The translations under genes and the position numbers were made by a program. Positions 1 through 9,037 of a DNA stretch of 64,000 nt are shown piece by piece (the stretch's first letter is position 1; each line of letters starts with the position of its first letter). The DNA is taken from contig NC_013131.1 of assembly GCF_000024025.1 (NCBI RefSeq), positions 496,001 through 560,000 on the forward strand, given 5' to 3'. Under the pieces are notes generated by a model. It made no database searches, was not told the DNA's origin, and saw only the letters and a program-made list of their open reading frames with translations. The DNA comes from Catenulispora acidiphila DSM 44928. GTDB taxonomy: Bacteria; Actinomycetota; Actinomycetes; Streptomycetales; Catenulisporaceae.

Positions 1-119
1 GCTGGCGGCGCACAGTCGCGGCGTATCAGCGGGTCCTGACCCGCGAGCACCCGGACGTGCAAATCGCGGAGGAACGGCGGCGCCGGATCCACATCGCGCT
101 GGACGCTCCGGCGGTGTAG
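1..119 (+). CDS. C-terminal fragment of unknown protein
   Basis: The reading frame that starts at base 3 is open from the window edge to a TAG at 117-119 and encodes 38 residues ending EERRRRIHIALDAPAV. The composition (arginine-rich helix, GC-rich third positions) looks like a genuine actinobacterial C-terminus. The family cannot be told from so short a piece. About 120 bases without signals separate it from the next gene. Confidence 0.4.
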   Translation, partial: WRRTVAAYQRVLTREHPDVQIAEERRRRIHIALDAPAV

Positions 120-240
120 CGGGGCGGCAGGGTCCTGAGTTAAGGCGGACGGACGCACAAACCGCGTCGTTCCGGTGCTGCCGTAAGACGGACCCGCGCT
201 GAGCCTGGCTCACGGTGGTTTCGCCGCTTATCATGCGGTC

Positions 241-1434
241 GTGGGCCAGGATTCACAGAACTCTGATTCACTCGGCCGCCGGCGGGCTCCCGCGCTCGCC
301 CGGTGGCCGCTCGGGCGGGTCGCGTTCGCCACGTTCTGCGCGACCTTGGCGCTGGCTCTCGGCGTGCTCGCCGGGGTGCTGGGGTGGCTCGGGCTGCTGT
401 CGCGCTCCTCGTTCCGGTCCTCGCCGGGGACGGCGTTGGACGTCGTCAAGCTCGTCCTCGGCGCGGTCGCCGGCGTCGGCGCGCTGGTCGGGCTGGTCAT
501 CGCCTACCGGCGGCAGCTGGTCGCCGAGACCGCCGACGACCGGGAGCGCACCCGCCTTTTCAACGAGCGCTTCAACGCCGCCGCCGAGCAGTTGGGCTCG
601 GACCGGGCCGGGGTGCGGCAGGCGGGCATCTACTCGATGGAGGGGCTCGCCGACGACTGGCCCGCCGGCCGGCAGAAGTGCGTCGACGTCCTGTGCGCGC
701 TCGCGCGGCGCGGCCACGTCCTGCAGCCGCCGGCGGACGCGCCGATCGAGGACCGCCTGGCCTGGGACGACGACCGCCAGTTCCGGCACGCGATCATGCG
801 GGTCGTCGCCGACCATCTGCGGCCGGCCGCGGCGGTGCCGTGGCGGGGCGGGAACTTCGACTTCACCGGCGCGCTCGTCGACGGCGGCGACTTCGAGGGC
901 ATCGAGCTGACCGGCGGCCGGCTGGTCTTCGCCGGCGCGCGGTTCGTGGCCGGGGCGCCGCTGGTGCTGCGCGGCAGCCGGATCGACGGCGGGCTGCTGG
1001 ACGTCCGCGGCGCGGTCTTCGACTCCGGCGCCCTGGACCTGAGCAAGGCCTCGGTCGGACCGCAGGCCACGGTGAACTTCAGCGACGTGCTGTTCCAGGA
1101 CGGCTACATCGACATCCGGACGACCACCATCGAAGGCTGCTGCTATCTGTGCCGCGCGACCATGAGCGGCGCCGAGATCGAACTCTCGGAGTCCTCGCTG
1201 CGCGGGACCATCGATTTCCGGGACGCGCGGCTGGCCGGCGGTGTGATGCGGTTCGACGGCGCGGTGGTGGCGCCGGAGCGGTTCCGCTTCGCCGGCGCCA
1301 GGTTCGAGGGCGCGACACTGGACTTCTCCGGTGCCCAGGTCGACGGCCTGTTGGATTTCGGTACCGCCGCCTCGCCGACCGGCGTGATGCTGCCGCCGAC
1401 ACCGACTGTTGCGCCGCACTCAGCCCCCGAGTAG
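241..1434 (+). CDS. membrane-anchored pentapeptide-repeat protein
   Basis: A 397-residue protein starting with GTG. Residues about 20-55 and 65-85 form two hydrophobic membrane segments. A cytoplasmic helical region with the pattern FNERFNAAAEQLGSDRAGVR follows, typical of actinobacterial proteins that join two membrane helices to pentapeptide repeats. From about residue 200 the sequence falls into degenerate five-residue repeats (for example FDFTGALVDGGDFEG and RFEGATLDFSGAQVDG), which would build a right-handed quadrilateral beta helix. The role of this family is unknown; DNA mimicry by other pentapeptide proteins should not be assumed. Only 10 bases separate it from the next gene, so the two may be cotranscribed. 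Confidence 0.75.
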   Translation: MGQDSQNSDSLGRRRAPALARWPLGRVAFATFCATLALALGVLAGVLGWLGLLSRSSFRSSPGTALDVVKLVLGAVAGVGALVGLVIAYRRQLVAETADDRERTRLFNERFNAAAEQLGSDRAGVRQAGIYSMEGLADDWPAGRQKCVDVLCALARRGHVLQPPADAPIEDRLAWDDDRQFRHAIMRVVADHLRPAAAVPWRGGNFDFTGALVDGGDFEGIELTGGRLVFAGARFVAGAPLVLRGSRIDGGLLDVRGAVFDSGALDLSKASVGPQATVNFSDVLFQDGYIDIRTTTIEGCCYLCRATMSGAEIELSESSLRGTIDFRDARLAGGVMRFDGAVVAPERFRFAGARFEGATLDFSGAQVDGLLDFGTAASPTGVMLPPTPTVAPHSAPE

Positions 1435-1444
1435 AACGCGTGGG

Positions 1445-2017
1445 GTGAGCGAGATTCCGAACGAACCCGCATCCGCCAACCGTCCCTTCACTGAGTTCCT
1501 TCGTGCCCACGGCGCCGCAGACATGCCGCACCCCGGCGGCACGCTTCTGGCGCACCTCATCCGCGTGAGCGATCGGCTCGCGGAATGGGGTGTGCCGCTT
1601 GCGGTTCAGGTCGCAGGCCTCTGCCATGCGACGTACGGGACCGACGGGTTCGCCCCGTCCCTGCTGGATCTGGCCGATCGCGCGATCCTGGTCGAGCTGA
1701 TCGGCGAGGGCGCTGAGGCTTTGGTCTACCGTTACGCCAGCTGCGATCGCTCTGCCACCTACCCGCGGTTGCGCGGCGGTGAGCAGCCGGTCTTCCGGGA
1801 CCGGTTCGCCGGCGCCGACTGCCAACCGACCGGTGAGGAGCTGCGTGCCTTCCTCGACATCACCGCGGCGAACGAGCTGGATGTGTTCCGGCACAACGCG
1901 GAACTGGCCGATCGTCATGCTCCGGCGTTCTATCGGCTGCTGGAGTCTGTTCGTGCCCTGATGTCCCCCGCCGCATGGGATGCGGTGCGGGGCGATCTCG
2001 GAGATCGCGCCTCGTAA
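1445..2017 (+). CDS. DUF6817-like HD-type hypothetical protein
   Basis: A protein of 190 residues, read from the GTG at 1445 (VSEIPNEPAS), which follows the previous stop by 10 bases; an in-frame start further upstream would overlap that gene. The segment HGAADMPHPGGTLLAHLIRV near the N-terminus, followed by LCHATYGTDGF, places conserved histidines as in an HD-domain-like fold and matches what I recall of the DUF6817 family. The C-terminal half is helical. Function is unknown. It may share a transcript with the pentapeptide-repeat gene. Confidence 0.65.
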   Translation: MSEIPNEPASANRPFTEFLRAHGAADMPHPGGTLLAHLIRVSDRLAEWGVPLAVQVAGLCHATYGTDGFAPSLLDLADRAILVELIGEGAEALVYRYASCDRSATYPRLRGGEQPVFRDRFAGADCQPTGEELRAFLDITAANELDVFRHNAELADRHAPAFYRLLESVRALMSPAAWDAVRGDLGDRAS

Positions 2018-2090
2018 TCGAGAAAGCCCGCGAGTCGTGAGCCGCAGTGTCTTGACGCTCCGGCCGATGCTGCCTACGCTCCAGCATTAA

Positions 2091-2109
2091 GTTAGGAAAG
2101 GTTACTAAC
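2091..2109. promoter_or_regulatory. inverted repeat upstream of secreted protein gene
   Basis: GTTAG at the left and CTAAC at the right enclose GAAAGGTTA. From memory, similar TTAGGAAA.../...CTAA elements occur upstream of secreted polysaccharide-active enzymes in actinomycetes. It lies about 200 bases before the ATG at 2312 and could be an operator. No binding protein is identified. Confidence 0.4.
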
Positions 2110-2179
2110 GAGAAATGCGCACCGGCATCACCGCTGGTCGCACCGCCTGCGCCACCCCGCTACCCAGCGCGCCGGCGTC

Positions 2180-2239
2180 ACGTAGCGCATGCACCGCCAC
2201 CGCACTGCCACGTACCGCATGCACCGCCACCGCACCAGC
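2180..2239 (+). repeat. two tandem copies of a 30-base unit
   Basis: Bases 2180-2209 and 2210-2239 match at all but about three positions; each contains CGCATGCACCGCCACCGCAC. They lie in the leader between the inverted repeat and the start of the secreted protein at 2312. The block reads through in frame but has no ribosome site of its own, so it is treated as untranslated. Confidence 0.6.
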
Positions 2240-2311
2240 ACGCACGGCCGGAGCCGGCCTGTCCGCCGGCCCCGGCCCATCCCCAGCCCCGCAAATGAAA
2301 GGGGAACAGCA

Positions 2312-4072
2312 ATGAAGATATCCCCGCGGCGCCTCATCACGGCGCTCGCAGCCCTCTGTCTGGGCATCGGCGCGGCCCTCGGCATGATCGCCGCGCCGGC
2401 TCAGGCGGCGGCGTCGGCCACCAGCGAGCAGACCTTCCTGACCTTCTACGGCTGGTGGGACAACACGCCGCCCGGCGCCGACATCGCCTATCCGCAGATC
2501 CACCAGACCGCGGGCGGCACCGGGACGTACGCCGATCCGATCACCTTCGCCACCGACTCCAACGAGCAGCCGCCGGGAACGATCGTCTACGTCCCGCGCG
2601 TCGGCAAGTACTTCATCATGGAGGACGGCTGCGACGAGTGCAGCTCGGACTGGACCGGCCACGGTCCCAACGGCGGTCCCAACCTGCGGCACCTGGACCT
2701 GTGGCTCGGCGGGAAGGGCGGCAACGCCTTCGACGCCATCGAGTGCGAGGACGCGCTGACCAACTACAACAGCGACGGCACGCCGACCATGGAGCCGGTG
2801 ATCGTCAATCCGCCGTCGAACGAGACGGTGTCCTCCTCGCCGATCTTCAACACCAGCACCGGCGCGTGTTACGGCGGTGCGAAGCCGACGATCTCCGTCG
2901 GGCAGTACAAGAACGTCTCGACCGGCAACTGCATGACCGACCCGAACAACAGCTCCTCGGCCGGCGCGCTGCTGGTGACGGCCGCCTGTGACAGCACCGC
3001 GGCCAGCCAGCGCTTCACCTTCGACGGCACGTTCCTGCAGATCAACAACCTCTGCGCGGACTACTCGACCTCGCAGATCTCGATGCAGAAATGTACCGCC
3101 GGACCCAGCCAACAGTGGTCGTACAACACCGACCTGACGTTCACCGACATCCAGACCGGCAAGAAGTACATCAACGACTCCTCGGGCAAGGTCAAGTCGG
3201 GCAGCAGCTCCAGCAGCACGAAGACCTGGACCTACGTCCCGGCCGGCTCCGGCACGACGAACGACTTCTCCGTGGCGGCCAGCCCGGCGAGCGCCTCCGT
3301 CACCGCCGGCGGCACCGCGACCGCGACGGTCTCCACCGCCGTGACCGCCGGTGCCGCTGAGTCCGTCGCGCTGAGCGCCAGCGGCGGCCCGGCCGGCTCC
3401 ACGGTCAGCCTGAGCCCGACCAACGTCACCTCCGGCGGCAGCTCGACCCTGAGCGTCGCGACCACCTCCACGACCGCCCCCGGGACGTACACCATCACGG
3501 TCACCGGTAAGGCTGCGACCGGTACCCACACCGCCACCTACACGCTGACGGTGAACCCCGTCTCCGGAGGGGGCGGCTGCACCGCGGCCCAGCTGCTGAC
3601 CAACCCCGGCTTCGAGAGCGGCGCCAGCACCGGCTGGACCGGCAGCTCCACCCTGGGCTTCAACCCGATCACCAACAGCACCAGCGGCGAGCCGACGCAC
3701 GCGGGCTCCTGGGAGTCCTGGTTCAACGGCAACGGCTCGGCCGACACGGACACCGTCGCGCAGTCGGTGACCATCCCGTCGGGCTGCACCGCGACCCTGT
3801 CCTACTGGCTGCACATCGACACGACCGAGAGCACGTCGACGGCCAAGCCGGACACCTTCAGCGTGCAGCTGCTCAACTCCTCGGGCACCGTGCTCACCAC
3901 GCTGGCCACCTACAGCAATCTGGACAAGGCCAGCGGCTACACCCAGCACAGCAGCGACGTGTCGGCCTACGCGGGTCAGACCGTCAAGCTCCGCTTCACC
4001 GGCACCGAGACCGACAAGAACGGCGGCACCACCAGCTTCGTCCTCGACGACACGGCGTTGAACGCGAAGTAG
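2312..4072 (+). CDS. secreted barwin-like / ricin-B / Ig-like multidomain protein
   Basis: A 586-residue protein. The ATG at 2312 follows GAAAGGGG and begins a clear signal peptide (MKISPRR, hydrophobic core, cleavage after AQA). The mature N-terminus (about 35-200) resembles the double-psi beta-barrel/barwin-like secreted domain: FYGWWDNTPPG, TIVYVPRVGKYFIMEDGCDE, HLDLWLGG. Next come a ricin-B-like lectin module with QRF/QQW repeats (about 210-320), an Ig-like domain of the FSVAASPASASV type (about 335-425), and a C-terminal beta-sandwich beginning LLTNPGFESG (about 435-585). The set suggests a secreted carbohydrate-binding or wall-loosening protein. No catalytic residues can be assigned. 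A hairpin follows the stop. Confidence 0.75.
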   Translation: MKISPRRLITALAALCLGIGAALGMIAAPAQAAASATSEQTFLTFYGWWDNTPPGADIAYPQIHQTAGGTGTYADPITFATDSNEQPPGTIVYVPRVGKYFIMEDGCDECSSDWTGHGPNGGPNLRHLDLWLGGKGGNAFDAIECEDALTNYNSDGTPTMEPVIVNPPSNETVSSSPIFNTSTGACYGGAKPTISVGQYKNVSTGNCMTDPNNSSSAGALLVTAACDSTAASQRFTFDGTFLQINNLCADYSTSQISMQKCTAGPSQQWSYNTDLTFTDIQTGKKYINDSSGKVKSGSSSSSTKTWTYVPAGSGTTNDFSVAASPASASVTAGGTATATVSTAVTAGAAESVALSASGGPAGSTVSLSPTNVTSGGSSTLSVATTSTTAPGTYTITVTGKAATGTHTATYTLTVNPVSGGGGCTAAQLLTNPGFESGASTGWTGSSTLGFNPITNSTSGEPTHAGSWESWFNGNGSADTDTVAQSVTIPSGCTATLSYWLHIDTTESTSTAKPDTFSVQLLNSSGTVLTTLATYSNLDKASGYTQHSSDVSAYAGQTVKLRFTGTETDKNGGTTSFVLDDTALNAK

Positions 4073-4121
4073 GACCGCGTCGAGAGGTAGGAACACCGCG
4101 CGCATCCCTTGCAGCGCACCA

Positions 4122-4157
4122 GAAAGCCCCGGATCGGCTTGCCGGTCTGGGGCTTTC
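4122..4157. terminator. hairpin terminator
   Basis: GAAAGCCCC (4122-4130) pairs with GGGGCTTTC (4149-4157), with additional GC pairing inside the loop. It lies 50 bases after the stop of the secreted protein and well before the next gene at 4344. Confidence 0.7.
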
Positions 4158-4343
4158 GCCTGCCGCACGGCGATGGTCGATGACAGCCGTCCGACGACGG
4201 TCCTGTCGTTCTGATACGCGGTGGCGACCGCTCCGGGTTGCCGGGCTCCGGCGTCGGCTTCCCGTCATCGAAAAGTACTGACAACCACTGCGTTCCTTCG
4301 GTTGATTGGGCCCGTCAGATCACCCGTCACGGAGGGAATCAGG

Positions 4344-6587
4344 GTGCGGAAACACACATCACGCGCTGCTCGTGCCGCAGCGCTGTGCGCGGCGGCGGCA
4401 GCCGTCGCCACCTTCACCGTCCCGGCTCAGGGCGCCGTCGGCGCCACACCCCAGGCGACTCCGGTGCCCTCGACGACCAGCCGCGTCACGCTGGCCACCG
4501 GCGACACCGTCGAGCTGTCCCCGGCCGGGACGCGGGTCCTGCCCGGCGGTCCCAGCAAGGCCTTCACCACCTTCACCGACACCAAGGGCGACACCTACAT
4601 CGTCCCGGCCGAGGCCGTGCCGTTCGCCGGCCGGGTGCTCGACATGTCGTTGTTCGACGTCACGCGCCTCGCGGCGATGGCGCAGGGCGCGCAGGGCAGT
4701 CAGATCCCTGTCTCGCTCGCCTTCCAAGCCGGCGTCACCCCGAGCGCGCCGGCCGGCGTCACCCTGACCGCGGTCTCCGGGCAGACCGCCACCGGCTACA
4801 TGACCCCGGCCTCCGGCGCCGCGTTGGCCACCGCGCTGCAGAAGCAGATCGCCGCCGACAAGACGGCGGGCCGGACCGTCGGCAGCGGCGGACTCCTCGG
4901 CCTCACCTCGATGCGGGTCGCCGGGACCGGAACCCCGGTCACGCCGAACTATCCGATGCGGATCCTGCAGATCAACGCGCTGGACACGGACGGCGCGCCG
5001 CTGGACAGCTACGTGACGCTGATCAACACCGACAACTCGCAGATCATGGCGGTCAGCGAACCGGTCGTGGGCGGCGTCGCCCGGATCGCGCTGCCCGCCG
5101 GGAACTACGCCGCCTACATGAGCGACTTCTCCTACGACACGTCCGGCTACATCACCGGGGAGGCGCTGGTCGCGGTCAACGACTTCGCCGTGCCGGCCAC
5201 CGGCGACGTGCCGGCGCTGACTCTGGACGCGCGGACGGCCACGGCGCCGGTCTCCGTCACCACGCAGCAGTCCTCGACCGCGCAGAACCTGATGCAGCAG
5301 ATGACGCGCACGCCGACCACCGGACCGACGGTCGTCCTCGGATCCTTCTTCATCTTCACCGGCGGGATGCCGCTCACCATGACGCCGCAAGCCACGGCGA
5401 AGGTCGGGAAGTTCACGCTGGACACGGTCGAGGACATGGCCGGTCCGGCAGGCGCGGGCCCGGACAACTATCAGTACCAGTACTTCCTCGACTTCCCTTC
5501 GGACCACATCGACGCCGACCAGAGCCACCATCCCGCGGACCGCGACCTGGCGGCGGAGACGGAGAACATCGATTCCGATCCGGCCCTCGCCGGCGCCGAA
5601 CGCGGCGTCGACGCCGCTCCGGTGCTGCCGTACACCGGTCCCGGGTTGCAGTTCGGGGCGGCGATGCCGCAGAAGTCGACGTCGTACTTCACCCCCGGAC
5701 GCTGGGCGAACGGCATCTCCGGTCCGTGGGCGAGCGGACCGGGCCAGCCCGAGGGACCGTCCCTGTGGTCCGGCGCGAAGACCTATCACGCGGGTCAGGT
5801 CTCGCAGCACACCTGGGGTGCGGCACCGTCCGCCCCGGCTTTCGGCCGGTACCAGGAGTCCGCTGCCGAGGTGGACTGCCAGGTCTGCGTCGGTGCCGGG
5901 AACATGGACCTGGAGTTCTATGACGCCGGTGACAGCAATCCCGACACAGTCGGTGTCGACTTCGACGCCAACCCGTCGGCGACCTTTTACTGGAACGGCC
6001 AGCCGCTGACGCCGCCTTCGGGCCCGCCCGGCTTTTCGAGCCCGGACATCATCGTGCCGAACGTCGGCACGACCCCCGCGACGGTTCGCGCCGTCCTGGA
6101 CACCGACCGCACGTCCGGGGAGAAGCAGTCCACGAACACCCACACCGATGTGACGTTCCAATACACCGGAAAGACAGACTCCCGGTCCACGCTCCCCGAC
6201 GGGAACTACTGCCCGGCGGCGATCGCTGCCGGCCAGCCGTCGGCGCCGTGCCAGATCATGCCGGTCATGACCATCGGCTACCAGTACGGCGCGCTGTCGC
6301 GGACGAACGTCTCGCAGAGCCCCGTGCAGTCGCTGGTGCTCGACATCGGCCACCACTCCTTCGGCGGGCACGGATCGCTCGCCCCGGTGGTCTCCGCGAA
6401 GGTGTCAGTGTCCTTCGACAGCGGCGCCACCTGGCAGGACGTGCCGACCGTCGGCGCGTTCGGGCACTACGCCGCGCTGTGGCACAACCCGGCGCCCGGT
6501 ACCCCGGTCGCGGTGCGGGTCACCGCGGCCGACTCGATCGGCGGCTCGATCAGCCAGACCGTCACCAACCCGTACACCGTCGGCTGA
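4344..6587 (+). CDS. large secreted protein of unknown function
   Basis: A 747-residue protein from the GTG at 4344, which follows GGAGGG and opens a signal peptide (VRKHTSRAARAAALC, cleavage near VPAQGA). Residues about 30-110 (RVTLATGDTVELSPAG, then FTTFTDTKGDTYIVPAEA) resemble the N-terminal region found ahead of the catalytic domain in some Streptomyces subtilases, but no Asp/His/Ser triad follows. The middle contains HIDADQSHHPADRD, and the C-terminal part looks like beta-sandwich modules (about 640-745). It may be a degenerate or accessory protein for the protease encoded directly downstream, 32 bases after its stop. I do not recognise a family. Confidence 0.65.
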   Translation: MRKHTSRAARAAALCAAAAAVATFTVPAQGAVGATPQATPVPSTTSRVTLATGDTVELSPAGTRVLPGGPSKAFTTFTDTKGDTYIVPAEAVPFAGRVLDMSLFDVTRLAAMAQGAQGSQIPVSLAFQAGVTPSAPAGVTLTAVSGQTATGYMTPASGAALATALQKQIAADKTAGRTVGSGGLLGLTSMRVAGTGTPVTPNYPMRILQINALDTDGAPLDSYVTLINTDNSQIMAVSEPVVGGVARIALPAGNYAAYMSDFSYDTSGYITGEALVAVNDFAVPATGDVPALTLDARTATAPVSVTTQQSSTAQNLMQQMTRTPTTGPTVVLGSFFIFTGGMPLTMTPQATAKVGKFTLDTVEDMAGPAGAGPDNYQYQYFLDFPSDHIDADQSHHPADRDLAAETENIDSDPALAGAERGVDAAPVLPYTGPGLQFGAAMPQKSTSYFTPGRWANGISGPWASGPGQPEGPSLWSGAKTYHAGQVSQHTWGAAPSAPAFGRYQESAAEVDCQVCVGAGNMDLEFYDAGDSNPDTVGVDFDANPSATFYWNGQPLTPPSGPPGFSSPDIIVPNVGTTPATVRAVLDTDRTSGEKQSTNTHTDVTFQYTGKTDSRSTLPDGNYCPAAIAAGQPSAPCQIMPVMTIGYQYGALSRTNVSQSPVQSLVLDIGHHSFGGHGSLAPVVSAKVSVSFDSGATWQDVPTVGAFGHYAALWHNPAPGTPVAVRVTAADSIGGSISQTVTNPYTVG

Positions 6588-6619
6588 TCAGCGACAGCAT
6601 GAGGGGATCTCAGAAGACG

Positions 6620-7858
6620 ATGAAAACGCGAATAAGAATCCTGACGGCACTCGCTGCCGGTGCGGCCGCGGCTCTGGGTCTCGCCGCTCCGGCGGTCGCG
6701 GCGCCGACGCACGGCGGCGGCGGAACGAAACCCAGCGGTGGCACCTCGGTCGCGGTGTGCGCGGCGGCCACTCCCGGTCACGCGAGCTGCTTCGCCCGGC
6801 TGCGTACCGACGTCCACGGCGGGAGCGGCGTGCGCGGTGCGGCAGCCGGCCGCTCCAAGCCGGCGAATGCCGCGCCGCCGACCGGCCTGAGCCCGGCCGA
6901 TCTGCGCGCCGCCTACAACTTGCCCTCCACCGGTGGCGCGGGGCAGACGGTGGCGATCGTCGATGCCGGCGCCGAGCCGAACATCGAATCCGATCTCGCC
7001 GTCTACCGCGCCACCTACGGACTGCCGGCGTGCACGACGGCGAACGGCTGCTTCCAGGTGGCGAACCAGCGCGGCGCGGCCTCCCCGCTGCCGCCGGACC
7101 AGGGCTGGGGTGTGGAGATCGCGCTCGACGTGGACATGGTGTCGGCGGCGTGCCCGCAGTGCCACATCCTGCTCGTCGAAGCCGACGACGCCTCGAACGA
7201 GAACCTGGCCGCCAGTGTGGACACCGCGGTGGCGCTGGGAGCGACCGAGGTGTCCAACAGCTACGGCGGTCCCGAAGCCTCGGACTCCGCTCAGGTGGCC
7301 TCGCACTACTCCCACCCCGGAGTCGCGATCCTGGCCTCGACCGGCGACAGCGGCTATCAGCCGGCGAACGCCCCGGCGGTCTACGGCAGCGTCATCGCCG
7401 TCGGCGGAACCACGCTGACCCGCGCCGCGACCAGCCGCGGCTGGAGCGAGAGCGCGTGGTCGGGCGCCGGCAGCGGCTGCTCGGCGTGGTTCGCCAAGCC
7501 GGCCTGGCAGCAGGACGCCAACTGCCCCGGACGCATGACGGCTGACGTCTCGGCGGACGCCGACCCGAACACGGGACCTGCGATCTACTGCACCGACGGT
7601 TGCCCGGGGTGGGGCGTCGTCGGCGGGACCAGCGTCTCCTCGCCCTTCCTCGCCGGCGTCGTGGCGCTCGCCGGACACCCCGGGCGGTTCCCCGACGCCT
7701 CGTACCTCTACGCGCACGCCTCCGGCCTCAACGACGTGGTCGGCGGGAACAACTCGGTGAGCGGGATGGACTGCGGCGGCGACTACCAGTGCAACGCGGT
7801 GGCCGACTACGACGGTCCGACCGGACTGGGGACGCCGAACGGCTTGGCGGCTTTCTGA
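6620..7858 (+). CDS. secreted sedolisin-type (S53) serine-carboxyl peptidase
   Basis: A 412-residue protein. Catalytic motifs of family S53 are all present: Glu and Asp in GVEIALDVDMVSA, the oxyanion Asp in STGDSGY, and the nucleophile Ser in GGTSVSSPFLAG. A signal peptide covers residues 1-29 (MKTRIRILTALAAG...APAVAA), and a short propeptide-like stretch ends near NAAPPTGLSPADLRAAYNLP. The ATG at 6620 is preferred over one at 6599 because a GAGGGG lies before it. The gene follows the unknown secreted protein by 32 bases, so they are probably cotranscribed. It is short for the family because the long inhibitory prodomain is missing. Expected role: extracellular proteolysis, optimal at acid pH in known members. 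Confidence 0.85.
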   Translation: MKTRIRILTALAAGAAAALGLAAPAVAAPTHGGGGTKPSGGTSVAVCAAATPGHASCFARLRTDVHGGSGVRGAAAGRSKPANAAPPTGLSPADLRAAYNLPSTGGAGQTVAIVDAGAEPNIESDLAVYRATYGLPACTTANGCFQVANQRGAASPLPPDQGWGVEIALDVDMVSAACPQCHILLVEADDASNENLAASVDTAVALGATEVSNSYGGPEASDSAQVASHYSHPGVAILASTGDSGYQPANAPAVYGSVIAVGGTTLTRAATSRGWSESAWSGAGSGCSAWFAKPAWQQDANCPGRMTADVSADADPNTGPAIYCTDGCPGWGVVGGTSVSSPFLAGVVALAGHPGRFPDASYLYAHASGLNDVVGGNNSVSGMDCGGDYQCNAVADYDGPTGLGTPNGLAAF

Positions 7859-7916
7859 GCCGCCCGCGGGCCGAGTCGAGTCTGTGTGCGGGCCGACTCG
7901 GGCCCGTGTGCGGGAC

Positions 7917-7946
7917 GCGGCGGGCAGCGCGAAGGCTGCCCGCCGC
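7917..7946. terminator. bidirectional hairpin terminator
   Basis: GCGGCGGGCAGC (7917-7928) and GCTGCCCGCCGC (7935-7946) form a perfect 12-base stem with a 6-base loop. It sits between the convergent protease and sugar-binding protein genes and can serve both. Confidence 0.85.
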
Positions 7947-7954
7947 GGCCGGAG

Positions 7955-9037
7955 CTACTTGATGCCGTTCGCCGTGCAGGCCTCGGCGAATTCCGGGGTG
8001 CACACCTGGGCCTTCGTGACCGCGCCGGCGGAGATGACGTCGCCCACGTTCTGCTTGACGATGGCCTCCGGCGTCAGCATCACGGACGCGACGAGCTTGC
8101 CGGTGACGCTGTCGGCGACCATCGTGTTGGCCGAACTCGCCGAACCGCCGGTGGCCAGGGCGGTCGCCAGCTCGGCGGCGGCGTTCGCCTCCTTCACCGA
8201 GTCCTTGAAGATGGTCATGCACTGGTCGCCGACCAGCACCGACTGCAGCCCGGCGACGGTCGCGTCCTGACCGGTGACCTGGACCCTGCCGTTGAGGTGG
8301 TGCTGCTTCAGGACGCCGATCACCGCCTGGGCCATGCCGTCGTTGGCCACCAGCACGCCGCCGATGTTCGGCGCCTCGGCGAGCATCTTCGCGAAGTTCT
8401 GGCCGGCGATGTCGTTCTTCCAGTCGGTGGTGGACTGGTTCGGGCCCTTGATGAACGTGCCGTCGGCGTAGAGCGGGTTGAGCACGGAGTTGTAGCCCTG
8501 TGCGAACAGCGTCGCGTTGTTGTCCGTGGGGGAGCCGTTCACCTCGGCCACGACCGGCTTCTTGGTGCCGCCCAGGCACGCCACCAGACCCTGCCCCTGG
8601 AGCTCGCCGACGTCCACGTTGTCGAAGCTGACGTAGTAGTCCGCGCCGCCGCCCAGGGTGAGGCGGTCGTAGTCGATGGTCGGCACGCCCTGCTGCCGCG
8701 CCTTGGCCAGCACCGCGGTGCCCGTGGCGGCGTCCAGGTCGACGATCATCAGGATGTTGACGCCCTCCTTGAGCATGTGGTCGGCGATCGCCTGGAACTG
8801 GGTCTTGTTGCCCTGCGCGTTCTGGATGTCGTACTTGACGTTCTTGGCTTTGAACGCCGCGGCCAGAGCCGGCTGGTCCTGCGTCGCCCAGCGGGCGGAG
8901 GACGTGGTGTCGGGCAGGATCACGCCGATGTACGGCTTGCGCCCCTTGGCTGATCCGCCGGTGCCGGAGCTGCACGCTCCGAGCGCGAGCGCCGCGACGG
9001 CGCCGACTGCCAGGGAGCGGATGATCGAGTGTCTCAT
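7955..9037 (-). CDS. sugar ABC transporter substrate-binding lipoprotein, xylose type
   Basis: A 360-residue periplasmic-binding-protein-fold lipoprotein. The ATG at 9037 follows AAAGGA, and the signal peptide ends in the lipobox LGAC. YIGVILPDTTSSARW near the N-terminus, YDRLTLGGGADYYVSFDN and GVLVANDGMAQAVIGVL are typical of the D-xylose/ribose-binding group (XylF/ChvE-like). It should capture a monosaccharide, perhaps xylose released by the xylanases encoded elsewhere in the window. No permease or ATPase gene lies beside it, so it is an orphan here. It is convergent with the protease gene. Confidence 0.85.
   Translation of the reverse strand: MRHSIIRSLAVGAVAALALGACSSGTGGSAKGRKPYIGVILPDTTSSARWATQDQPALAAAFKAKNVKYDIQNAQGNKTQFQAIADHMLKEGVNILMIVDLDAATGTAVLAKARQQGVPTIDYDRLTLGGGADYYVSFDNVDVGELQGQGLVACLGGTKKPVVAEVNGSPTDNNATLFAQGYNSVLNPLYADGTFIKGPNQSTTDWKNDIAGQNFAKMLAEAPNIGGVLVANDGMAQAVIGVLKQHHLNGRVQVTGQDATVAGLQSVLVGDQCMTIFKDSVKEANAAAELATALATGGSASSANTMVADSVTGKLVASVMLTPEAIVKQNVGDVISAGAVTKAQVCTPEFAEACTANGIK

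Noticed and set aside
2105-4168. 687-codon minus-strand frame
   Set aside because: Arg/Val/Gly-rich shadow of the secreted barwin-like gene, which has a signal peptide and ribosome site on the plus strand.
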